Source of the DNA: WHSM01 sp050701635
GTDB taxonomy: Bacteria; Actinomycetota; Actinomycetes; Mycobacteriales; Micromonosporaceae
Reading direction: 5' to 3'
Assembly: GCA_050701635.1 (NCBI GenBank)
Contig: JBOGDF010000164.1
Span: 1-12,122 of the forward strand
Length of the DNA stretch: 12,122 nucleotides
In this document: in pieces, positions 6,966 through 12,122 of the stretch
How positions within the stretch are numbered: the first letter of the stretch is position 1
Layout of the letters: each line of letters opens with the position of its first letter
The notes under the pieces: generated by a model
Databases searched by the model: none
Told to the model about the DNA's origin: nothing
What the model saw: only the letters and a program-made list of their open reading frames with translations
Made by a program: the position numbers and the translations under genes

Positions 6966-8582
6966 TCAGCCCGTGGCGGCGGCCTGGTCGCGGAGTACGA
7001 AGCGCTGCACCTTGCCGGTGGTGGTACGCGGCAGCGCGTCCAGGAACTCCACCCGGCGTGGGCACTTGTACGGCGCGATCTCGGCCTTGCAGTGCTCCCG
7101 CAGCTCGGCGACCTTCGCGTCGTCGCCGGTGATGCCGGGGCGCAGCACCACGTACGCCTGGACGGTCATGGTGCGCTCCGGGTCGGGCGCGCCGATCACC
7201 GCGCACTCCAGCACGTCCGGGTGCTTCAGCAGCGCCTGCTCCACCTCGGGACCGGCGATGTTGAAGCCGGCCGAGATGATCATGTCGTCGCTGCGCGCCT
7301 GATACCAGAAGTAGCCGTCGGCGTCCCGCAGGTACGTGTCCCCGGTGAGGTTCCAGCCGTCCTGCACGTACGTGGTCTGGCGCTTGTCGTTGAGGTAGCG
7401 GCAGCCGGTCGGGCCCTTCACCGCGAGCCGGCCCAACTCGCCGTCCGGGACCGGCTTGCCGTTGTCGTCGAGCACGGCGGCCTCGTACCCAGGGATAGGT
7501 TTTCCGGTGGCGCCAGGGCGGATGTCATCGCCGATCGCGGAGATGAAGATGTGCAACATCTCGGTGGCGCCGATGCCGTCGACCAGCTTCATGCCGGTCG
7601 CGGAGTGCCACGCCTCCCAGGTCGCCTTCGGCAGCGGCTCGCCGGCCGAGATCCCGATCCGCAGGTCGGGCAGCCCGCCCTCGGGGAGCTCCGGGATCAT
7701 CGCCCGGTACGCGGTCGGCGCCGTCGACACGATCGTCACCTTGTGCTCGACCATCGCCGGCAGCAGCAGGTCGGGGGTGCCCTTCTCCAGCAGCAGCGTG
7801 GACGCGCCGTCCCGCAGCGGGAACACCACCAGGCCACCCAGCCCGAACGTGAAGCCCAGCGGCGGAGAGCCGGCGAAGACGTCGTCCGGCGTCGGCTTGA
7901 GCACCTGCCGGGAGAAGGTGTCCGCGATGGCGAGTACGTCGCGGTGGAAGTGCATGGTGGCCTTCGGGCGGCCGGTCGTACCGGAGGTGAAGGCGAGCAG
8001 CGCCACGTCGTCCGCGGCGGTGGCGACGTGGCGGAAGCTGTCGTCCTTCGCGGCGGCGCGCGCGATCAGGTCGTCGCCGGCGTCGCCGCCGAAGGTGAGG
8101 AGCGGCGCGATGTCGGCGGCGGCCAGGTCCTCGGCGAACCGGTGGTCGGTGAGGGAAAGATCAACCCCAGAAATTTCGCCGATGGTACGCAGCTCGGCCT
8201 CGCGCAGCAGCGGCATCGTGGTCACCGCGACCGCACCCGCCTTCAGTACGGCGAACCAGCACGCCACCAGCCACGGGTTGTTCGGCGCCCGCAGCAGCAC
8301 CCGGTTGCCGGGCACGATCCCGTGGTCCTCGGTCAGCACCCGCGCGATCTGGTTGGCGCGGCGCCGCAGGTCCCCGTACGTCCAGGTCTCGGTGGGGGTG
8401 ATCAGGCAGCGCCGGTCGGCGCCGTGCTGCGCGATCGTCGCGTCGAGCAGCTCGACCGCGCAGTTGAGCCGCTCCGGGTACTGCAGCTCGGGCAGCTCGT
8501 ACAGGAACTCCGGCCACTGGTCGGCCGGCGGCAGGTTGTCGCGCGTGAACGTGTCCACGTGCGCGGACGGCGAGAGCGCCAT
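6966..8582 (-). CDS. Aryl-CoA ligase, 2-aminobenzoate/benzoate-CoA ligase type
   Basis: ATP-dependent acyl-adenylate-forming enzyme that would activate an aromatic acid to its CoA thioester. The 538 residues carry FTSGTTGRPKATMHFHRD (198-215, phosphate-binding loop), GIGATEMLHIFISA (336-349, A5 region), TGD (413-415), the hinge region ARSDDMIISAGFNIAGPEVE (429-448) and catalytic K524 in TTTGKVQR. The MHFHRD, GATEMLHIFIS and GFNIAGPEVE sequences are those I associate with the benzoate/2-aminobenzoate-CoA ligase branch rather than fatty-acid ligases. Start: the ATG at 8582 has GGGGGGA at 8597-8591 with 8 bases spacing; a more upstream start would run into the promoter. It has its own promoter facing away from the PaaX-type regulator. 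With the fused monooxygenase it forms the first two steps of an anthranilate-type CoA pathway. Confidence 0.9.
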   Translation of the reverse strand: MALSPSAHVDTFTRDNLPPADQWPEFLYELPELQYPERLNCAVELLDATIAQHGADRRCLITPTETWTYGDLRRRANQIARVLTEDHGIVPGNRVLLRAPNNPWLVACWFAVLKAGAVAVTTMPLLREAELRTIGEISGVDLSLTDHRFAEDLAAADIAPLLTFGGDAGDDLIARAAAKDDSFRHVATAADDVALLAFTSGTTGRPKATMHFHRDVLAIADTFSRQVLKPTPDDVFAGSPPLGFTFGLGGLVVFPLRDGASTLLLEKGTPDLLLPAMVEHKVTIVSTAPTAYRAMIPELPEGGLPDLRIGISAGEPLPKATWEAWHSATGMKLVDGIGATEMLHIFISAIGDDIRPGATGKPIPGYEAAVLDDNGKPVPDGELGRLAVKGPTGCRYLNDKRQTTYVQDGWNLTGDTYLRDADGYFWYQARSDDMIISAGFNIAGPEVEQALLKHPDVLECAVIGAPDPERTMTVQAYVVLRPGITGDDAKVAELREHCKAEIAPYKCPRRVEFLDALPRTTTGKVQRFVLRDQAAATG

Positions 8583-8645
8583 TGCTCGGATCCCCCCGGG
8601 TGATGTGACGGCTTGTGGCCATCTGGTGTCTACGGGTCTCGGCCG

Positions 8646-8675
8646 CCAGTATTCCGTTTTTGTGACGGTAGTCAA
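8646..8675 (-). promoter_or_regulatory. Promoter of the aryl-CoA ligase gene
   Basis: On the - strand, TTGACT (8675-8670) is followed by ACCGTC and, at 16-18 bases, by AATACT or TACTGG as the -10. The predicted leader before the ATG at 8582 is roughly 55-60 bases. The block aligns without gaps to the monooxygenase promoter at 6091-6120: TTGAC, ACCGTC, AAAC, G and ATAC all coincide, which points to shared regulation. Confidence 0.6.
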
Positions 8676-8683
8676 GGCGTCAC
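8662..8683. promoter_or_regulatory. Inverted repeat over the ligase -35, candidate PaaX-family operator
   Basis: GTGACG (8662-8667) and CGTCAC (8678-8683) are perfect arms separated by 10 bases that contain the ligase -35 (AGTCAA on the + strand). A repressor bound here would block the ligase promoter. The adjacent gene encodes a PaaX-family regulator, the obvious candidate, but binding is inferred. Confidence 0.45.
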
Positions 8684-8693
8684 TACAACCCGC

Positions 8694-8730
8694 GACGGTA
8701 GGACCATTTCCCGCTCACTGGCCGTATCGT
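8694..8730 (+). promoter_or_regulatory. Probable promoter of the PaaX-type regulator gene
   Basis: TATCGT (8725-8730) lies 6 bases before the GTG at 8737, the distance expected for a leaderless start; no Shine-Dalgarno is visible. No good -35 is present. Instead GACGGTAG (8694-8701) sits around -40, an exact repeat of the octamer at 8664-8671 thirty bases upstream, and could be an autoregulatory or activator site. Confidence 0.4.
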
Positions 8731-8736
8731 GTCCTC

Positions 8737-9609
8737 GTGACGACGATCCAGCAAACGGACGACGACCTGGTTGAGCTCGTCAACGCCCCGGGGCGTGCCG
8801 CGCAGCCCCGCGCCTTGATCGTCACCGTCTACGGGCTGTACGCCCGGGAGGTCGGCGGCTGGCTGTCGGTGTCCGTACTGATCCGGCTGATGGCCGAGCT
8901 CGGAGTCGACGAGCCGGCGGTACGCTCCGCGATCTCCCGCCTGAAGCGGCGCGGCCTGCTGGAACCCGTACGCCGCGACGGCCTCGCCGGCTACGCGCTG
9001 TCCGACGCCGGGCGCGACGTACTCGACGAAGGCGACGAACGGATCTTCGGTGAAGTCGGCGCGTCGCTGGACGACGGCTGGCTGCTCGCCGTGTTCTCCG
9101 TACCGGAGTCGGAGCGGCAGCGCCGCCACACCCTGCGTTCCCGGCTCACCTGGCTCGGCTTCGGCACCGCGGCACCCGGAGTCTGGGTCGCCCCCGCGCA
9201 CCTCTACGACGCCACCCGCGCCACCCTGGAACGCCACGGCCTCGACCGGTACGTCAACCTGTTCCGCGCCGACTACCTCGCCTTCGGGTCGGTCGCCGAA
9301 TCGGTCGGCTCCTGGTGGGACCTCGCCGGACTGCAGCAGCTGTACGGCGAGTTCAGCACCACGTACCGCCCGGTGCTGGCGAAGTGGCAGCGCCGCCGTA
9401 CCGGCGCGTCCGGCCGCGAAGCGGAGGCGTTCGCCGACTGGGTACGCGCCCTGACCGCATGGCGCCGCCTCCCGTACCTCGACCCCGGCCTCCCCACAGA
9501 AGTCCTCCCCCCCGACTGGAAAGGCACCGCCGCCGCCCGCCTCTTCCACGACCTCCAATCCCGCCTAGCCGCCCCCGCCCACCACCACATCCACCAGATC
9601 ACCCGCTAG
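8737..9609 (+). CDS. PaaX-family transcriptional regulator
   Basis: PaaX proteins are winged-helix repressors of aromatic catabolism that are released by an aryl-CoA such as phenylacetyl-CoA. This 290-residue protein fits the family in length. It has an N-terminal winged helix (QPRALIVTVYGLYARE at 23-38, recognition helix region VDEPAVRSAISRLKRRGLL at 57-75), the middle domain (DDGWLLAVFSVPESERQRRHTLRSRLTWLGFG) and the C-terminal helical domain with ALTAWRRLPYLDPGLPTEVLP. The GTG at 8737 is chosen because it precedes the conserved region by a normal distance and has a -10 six bases upstream; the frame stays open far into the antisense of the ligase, which is not credible as coding. It is divergent from the ligase, so it likely controls it and the monooxygenase. 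The inducer would plausibly be the ligase product. Confidence 0.92.
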   Translation: MTTIQQTDDDLVELVNAPGRAAQPRALIVTVYGLYAREVGGWLSVSVLIRLMAELGVDEPAVRSAISRLKRRGLLEPVRRDGLAGYALSDAGRDVLDEGDERIFGEVGASLDDGWLLAVFSVPESERQRRHTLRSRLTWLGFGTAAPGVWVAPAHLYDATRATLERHGLDRYVNLFRADYLAFGSVAESVGSWWDLAGLQQLYGEFSTTYRPVLAKWQRRRTGASGREAEAFADWVRALTAWRRLPYLDPGLPTEVLPPDWKGTAAARLFHDLQSRLAAPAHHHIHQITR

Positions 9610-9613
9610 CGCA

Positions 9614-9639
9614 CCAAGCGGGGCGCCTGCCCCACTTGG
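9614..9639 (+). terminator. Hairpin after the PaaX-type gene, overlapping palindrome 1
   Basis: CCAAG-c-GGGGC (9614-9624) pairs with GCCCC-a-CTTGG (9629-9639) around a GCCT loop, five bases after the stop codon. It is a good terminator stem without a T-run. Its 3' strand shares 9633-9639 with the left arm of the 73-bp palindrome, so the two structures exclude each other. Confidence 0.65.
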
Positions 9640-9705
9640 GGGGTTGAGCGCAGGGCAACACGCCGATCGAGACGGCGTGTCGACGTGCGGTCAACCTCCC
9701 AAGTG
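9633..9705. repeat. 73-bp imperfect palindrome, copy 1 (upstream of the DUF559-type gene)
   Basis: Outer arms CACTTGGG (9633-9640) and CCCAAGTG (9698-9705), then GGTTGA/TCAACC, and an inner perfect stem ACACGCCG (9658-9665) / CGGCGTGT (9673-9680) around a 7-base loop. Of 33 symmetric positions, 28 are Watson-Crick, one is G-T and four mismatch. It aligns without gaps to copy 2 at 10711-10783 (56 of 73 identical), in the same orientation. Confidence 0.9.
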
Positions 9706-9726
9706 GAGGGTGCGCTGTGGATAGGT

Positions 9727-9786
9727 GGGGCGGGGGGTGGCGGGTGAGGGGGGTGGGGTGTGTGGGGTGGGGCGGTGGATGAGGGG
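9727..9786 (+). other. G-run cluster with strong G-quadruplex potential over the gene start
   Basis: Eight runs of three or more G (9727-9730, 9732-9737, 9742-9744, 9748-9753, 9755-9758, 9764-9767, 9769-9772, 9783-9786) with mostly 1-5 base gaps lie on the coding strand, covering the leader and start codon of the next gene. A quadruplex in DNA or mRNA could affect its expression. Confidence 0.7.
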
Positions 9787-10725
9787 CTTGAGGAGATTGG
9801 GTTTCGGCAGGGTGGGGCGTTTCGGGCGGGGCAGGCGTTCGATGCGGGGCTGACGCGGTCGCGGTTGGCGCGCCGGCGACGGCTCGGTGACTACGCGGCG
9901 CTGCGCCGTTCGGTGTACGTCGACACCCGGCTGGCCGACCTGACCGCGTCGAGCAAGGCCGATCGCCACGCACTCGCGATCTCGGCGGCGATCCTGCGAG
10001 TGGCGGGGCAGCCGGCGGCGAGCCACGAATCCGCTGCGCTGCTGTGGGGCATCGACATTCTTGGCGAACGGCGCGGGGAGCGCGGGGAGACAGTGCAGCT
10101 GACCCGTGCGCGACGTGGGCAGGGCGGCGCGACGGCCTATCCGAACCTGGCGATCCACCACGCCGCGCTGCCGCTCGAGCACCTCGCGCGACAGCACGGC
10201 GTGGCCGTGACCAGCGCGGCTCGTACCGTCGTTGACATCGCACGCACACGGCCCTTCCGAGCCGGTGTGGTCGCCGCTGATTCCGCGCTCCGCCAGAAGC
10301 TGTGCACCCCAGATGAGCTGCTGCAGGTGGCCACATCCTGCACCCGCTGGCCAGGCATCCGCCGCGCCCGCGACGTGGTGGCATTCGCAGATCCACGCAG
10401 CGAATCTCCATTGGAGTCGATCTCGCGTGTCGCGTTCCACGAGCACGGCGTACCAGCGCCATCGCTTCAGGAGTGGGTCACGCCGTACGACCGTGTGGAC
10501 TTCCTATGGCCCCGGCAGCGAGTGATCGGCGAGGCCGACGGCATGGCCAAGTACACCGACCCCGAAGCGCTACGCCACGAAAAGGAACGCCAAGAACTCC
10601 TAGAACGCCTCGGCTATCGCTTCGTCCGCTGGGGCTGGCGCGAAGCCTTCCACCGCCCCGACGCCCTCGCCCACTGGATCCTCGGGGCCCTCCACCCCGG
10701 TTCCGTCGATCACTTGGGCGGTTGA
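9760..10725 (+). CDS. AbiEi-type HTH plus DUF559 nuclease-like protein
   Basis: This 321-residue protein has an N-terminal winged-helix-like region of the AbiEi type (AGLTRSRLARRRRLGDYAALRRSVYV, about 29-54) and a C-terminal DUF559/Vsr-like PD-(D/E)xK region: E219 in SPLES, D247 in RVDFLW, E258-x-D260 in IGEADG, then the EKERQELLERLGYRFVRW helix-strand. Such proteins are common, multi-copy and uncharacterised in actinobacteria; database labels call them type IV TA antitoxin-domain or DUF559 proteins. Start: GTG at 9760 is the most upstream in frame (stop at 9745); GTG at 9775 is equally possible. The last codons (HLGG-stop) fall inside the left arm of palindrome 2. It lies between a + and a - strand gene of the aromatic cluster, flanked by paired palindromes, suggesting insertion. 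No cognate toxin gene is visible. Activity is inferred. Confidence 0.82.
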   Translation: MWGGAVDEGLEEIGFRQGGAFRAGQAFDAGLTRSRLARRRRLGDYAALRRSVYVDTRLADLTASSKADRHALAISAAILRVAGQPAASHESAALLWGIDILGERRGERGETVQLTRARRGQGGATAYPNLAIHHAALPLEHLARQHGVAVTSAARTVVDIARTRPFRAGVVAADSALRQKLCTPDELLQVATSCTRWPGIRRARDVVAFADPRSESPLESISRVAFHEHGVPAPSLQEWVTPYDRVDFLWPRQRVIGEADGMAKYTDPEALRHEKERQELLERLGYRFVRWGWREAFHRPDALAHWILGALHPGSVDHLGG

Positions 10726-10783
10726 CGGCACTTCGACACGCCGTACCGGCCGGCGTGTCGACCAGCCGTCGCCCTCCCAAGTG
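10711..10783. repeat. 73-bp imperfect palindrome, copy 2 (at the 3' end of the DUF559-type gene)
   Basis: Nested stems: CACTTGGG/CCCAAGTG outside (10711-10718 and 10776-10783), GACGGC/GCCGTC (10724-10729 and 10765-10770), and an inner perfect CGACACGCCG/CGGCGTGTCG (10734-10743 and 10751-10760) around a 7-base loop. The length, loop size and stem positions equal copy 1. It starts within the last codons of the upstream gene and ends 9 bases before the ridA-like stop, so it could serve as a bidirectional terminator. Confidence 0.9.
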
Positions 10784-10792
10784 GCACAGGCC

Positions 10793-11266
10793 CTAGGGGA
10801 GGGTGGCGGTGGCTTGGAGTTCTACTAGGGCTTCGGGGGACCAGAGGCGGGGGGTGCCGATGCCGGCCATGGCGGGGTAGTGGGGGCCCGCTAGGCGGCG
10901 CCAGATGGCGCCGATCTCACGGGCCGACGCCTGGTACGCGTCCATGTCGACGATGTAGATGGTGACGCTGACCAGGTGAGACGGCGTACCGCCGGCGGCG
11001 GCGAGGGCGGTCAGCAGGTTGCTGAGCGCCTGCTCGAACTGGGCCACGATGCCGCCCGCCACGACTGTGCCGGAGGCGTCCATCCCGGTCTGGCCGGCCA
11101 GGTGGACGGTACGGCCGCCGGTCGCCACCACCGCGTGCGAGAACCCTGACGGCCGCGCCAGCTCCGGCGGATTCACCCGCTCGATCCGCGGTGCGCCGGC
11201 ATCGGGCTCGGTCGCGGCACTGCCGGCACCTGGCGTACCGCCGCCGCTGGCTTCCGGGGCGTTCAT
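10793..11266 (-). CDS. RidA-family protein lacking the canonical catalytic arginine
   Basis: A 157-residue member of the YjgF/YER057c/UK114 (Rid) family, with core motifs HAVVATGGRTVHLAGQTGMD (44-63), QFEQALSNLLTALAAAGG and VELQATATL at the C-terminus, plus a disordered Gly/Ala/Pro leader of about 30 residues. Canonical RidA hydrolyses enamine/imine intermediates using an Arg in a P-x-R motif; the equivalent here is YPAMAG, with Met133 in that place, so imine deaminase activity of the usual kind is doubtful. Its ATG (11264-11266) overlaps the TGA of the upstream SDR as ATGA, implying translational coupling. Rid-like proteins occur with 2-aminobenzoyl-CoA and other amino-aromatic pathways, where an enamine intermediate is expected, so it likely belongs to the aromatic cluster. 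Confidence 0.88.
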   Translation of the reverse strand: MNAPEASGGGTPGAGSAATEPDAGAPRIERVNPPELARPSGFSHAVVATGGRTVHLAGQTGMDASGTVVAGGIVAQFEQALSNLLTALAAAGGTPSHLVSVTIYIVDMDAYQASAREIGAIWRRLAGPHYPAMAGIGTPRLWSPEALVELQATATLP

Positions 11267-12021
11267 GACTGGATCGCCCCGCCGTCGATGTTGACGCCCT
11301 GGCCGGTGACCGCGGCGTTCTCGATGCAGAACCACACCGCGTCGGCCACCTCGTCGACGGTGATCAGGCGGCCGATCGGCTGCTTGCGTTCCAGGAACTG
11401 GCGGGCCTCGGCCTCGTTCCGCTCGGTGTTGGACGCGATCCAGGCGACGGACTGGTCGGTCATCGGGGTGTCGACGTACGCGGGGCAGACGGCGTTCACG
11501 GTGACGCCGGTACGCGCCAGCTCGGCCGCCGCGGCGCGTACCAGTCCGAGCACTCCGTGCTTCGCCGCCGTGTACGCCGTGATGTACGGCTCGCCCCGCT
11601 TCGAGGCGACCGATCCGATCACCACGATGCGCCCGTACCCCCGGTCGATCATCGACGGGACGACGGCGCGCAGGCAGCGGAACGGCGCGGTCAGGTTGAG
11701 GTCGAGCATCCGCTGCCAGTCCTCGTCGGTGACCTTCGGCAGCGGCGCCGAGGTGGCGGCGCCCGCGTTGGCGACCAGGATCTCCACCGGGCCCCACCGC
11801 TCGGACACCTGGCCGACCAGCGTGCCCACCGCGCCCGGCGCGGTCAGGTCGGCGGGCAGCACGAGGGTCTCCGCGCCGCCGCACGCGGCGGCGGTCTCGT
11901 TCAGCTGGTCCTCGCTGCGGGCAGTGAGCGCGACCCGGTGCCCGGCGGCGGCCAGCCGCACCGCAACGGCCCGGCCGATCCCGCGCCCGGCTCCGGTCAC
12001 CAGACAGGTACGTGACAACAT
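11263..12021 (-). CDS. Short-chain dehydrogenase/reductase (FabG/hydroxyacyl-CoA dehydrogenase-like)
   Basis: A 252-residue classical SDR: TGAGRGIG at 9-16, NAG at 85-87, N109, catalytic S137 in VIGSVAS, and Y150-x3-K154 (YTAAK), followed by NAVCPAYVDTPMTDQ and the C-terminal GQGVNIDGG. All classical residues are intact, unlike the SDR at 6195. The sequence resembles FabG-like and 3-hydroxyacyl-CoA/3-hydroxybutyrate dehydrogenases, so oxidation of a hydroxyacyl-CoA intermediate is a reasonable guess; the substrate cannot be fixed from sequence. The ATG at 12021 is chosen because the Rossmann motif follows at the normal distance; the frame extends to 12108 but that part is Arg/Ala-rich and unlike the family. 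It is translationally coupled to the RidA-like gene downstream. No Shine-Dalgarno is visible, but a -10-like element lies 7 bases upstream. Confidence 0.9.
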   Translation of the reverse strand: MLSRTCLVTGAGRGIGRAVAVRLAAAGHRVALTARSEDQLNETAAACGGAETLVLPADLTAPGAVGTLVGQVSERWGPVEILVANAGAATSAPLPKVTDEDWQRMLDLNLTAPFRCLRAVVPSMIDRGYGRIVVIGSVASKRGEPYITAYTAAKHGVLGLVRAAAAELARTGVTVNAVCPAYVDTPMTDQSVAWIASNTERNEAEARQFLERKQPIGRLITVDEVADAVWFCIENAAVTGQGVNIDGGAIQS

Positions 12022-12028
12022 GCCGGCC

Positions 12029-12034
12029 ACACTA
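12029..12034 (-). promoter_or_regulatory. Possible -10 element of the SDR-RidA operon
   Basis: On the - strand TAGTGT (12034-12029) fits TAnnnT and lies 7 bases from the ATG at 12021, suggesting a leaderless start. No recognisable -35 is present, and the TTGAC/ACCGTC block of the two other catabolic promoters is absent here. Confidence 0.3.
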
Positions 12035-12122
12035 ACCGCCACCCCGGCCACCCCCGCCAGCCGGAGCCTGCCGCGCCGGCCGCCCTGCCGCGCCGCCAAC
12101 GGCCGCACCGTCAGCCGGAGCC

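Noticed and set aside
7092..8603. Long + strand open frame opposite the aryl-CoA ligase
   Set aside because: Arg/Gly/Val-rich shadow translation with no motif; the ligase on the - strand has all adenylation-domain motifs.
7456..8736. Upstream extension of the PaaX-type reading frame
   Set aside because: The frame stays open through the antisense of the ligase, but family similarity and the -10 element place the start at 8737.
9599..10462. - strand open frames opposite the DUF559-type gene
   Set aside because: Arg/Pro-rich or Cys-scattered shadow sequence running through palindrome 1; no domain or ribosome site.
9610..10800. Insertion sequence with terminal inverted repeats and target duplication
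   Set aside because: No transposase motif is present and I saw no target-site duplication outside the two palindromes; only a looser cassette hypothesis is kept.
11267..11884. In-frame extension of the RidA-like frame upstream into the SDR region
   Set aside because: This part is the wrong-frame reading of the SDR; the ATGA overlap gives the natural start at 11266.
12058..12122. Direct repeat cagccggagcc at 12058-12068 and 12112-12122
   Set aside because: Short and GC-rich at the window edge; likely chance or part of a feature that cannot be judged from this window.

Overview
The window is very GC-rich, densely coded DNA with frequent GTG starts, gene-end overlaps and several apparently leaderless genes. 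The order grpE-dnaJ-hspR, with HspR as a MerR-type repressor, is the classic actinobacterial dnaK heat-shock operon, so the organism is an actinomycete. Codon style and intergenic hairpins would fit Micromonosporaceae, but that is only an impression from the sequence.

Layout. (1) 1-2827: the 3' part of the dnaK operon on the + strand: a GrpE truncated by the window edge with unusual repetitive tails, DnaJ, and HspR overlapping the dnaJ end. (2) 2828-3687: two paralogous 63-66 aa charged proteins of the Rv0909/MT0933 'antitoxin' type. The first is followed by a perfect 15-bp-stem terminator and the second by a 56-bp imperfect palindrome. No toxin gene is visible beside either. (3) 3688-9609: an aromatic-acid CoA-thioester cluster: a fused flavin monooxygenase/old-yellow-enzyme protein (2-aminobenzoyl-CoA monooxygenase/reductase type), an SDR, an aryl-CoA ligase (2-aminobenzoate/benzoate type) and a PaaX-family regulator. 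The monooxygenase and ligase promoters share a promoter/operator-like block. (4) 9610-10792: a DUF559/AbiEi-type nuclease-like gene lying between two same-length (73 bp) palindromes that are 56/73 identical, with a G-run-rich stretch over its start. (5) 10793-12021: an SDR and a RidA-like protein on the - strand, joined by an ATGA overlap. They probably belong to the same catabolic cluster, now separated from it by the nuclease cassette.

How the genes fit together. The ligase would make the aryl-CoA. The fused monooxygenase/reductase would hydroxylate and reduce the ring (known for 2-aminobenzoyl-CoA in Azoarcus evansii). The two SDRs and the Rid-family protein could act on the resulting alicyclic keto/enamine CoA esters. 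PaaX-family repressors typically sense an aryl-CoA. Acyl-CoA dehydrogenase, hydratase and thiolase genes that would complete such a route are not in this window. The most unusual structure is the palindrome-flanked nuclease gene.

No tRNA, rRNA, CRISPR array or insertion-sequence transposase was seen. No gene-free stretch exceeds 300 bases. The last 101 bases (12022-12122) hold only a possible promoter and an 11-base direct repeat (cagccggagcc).
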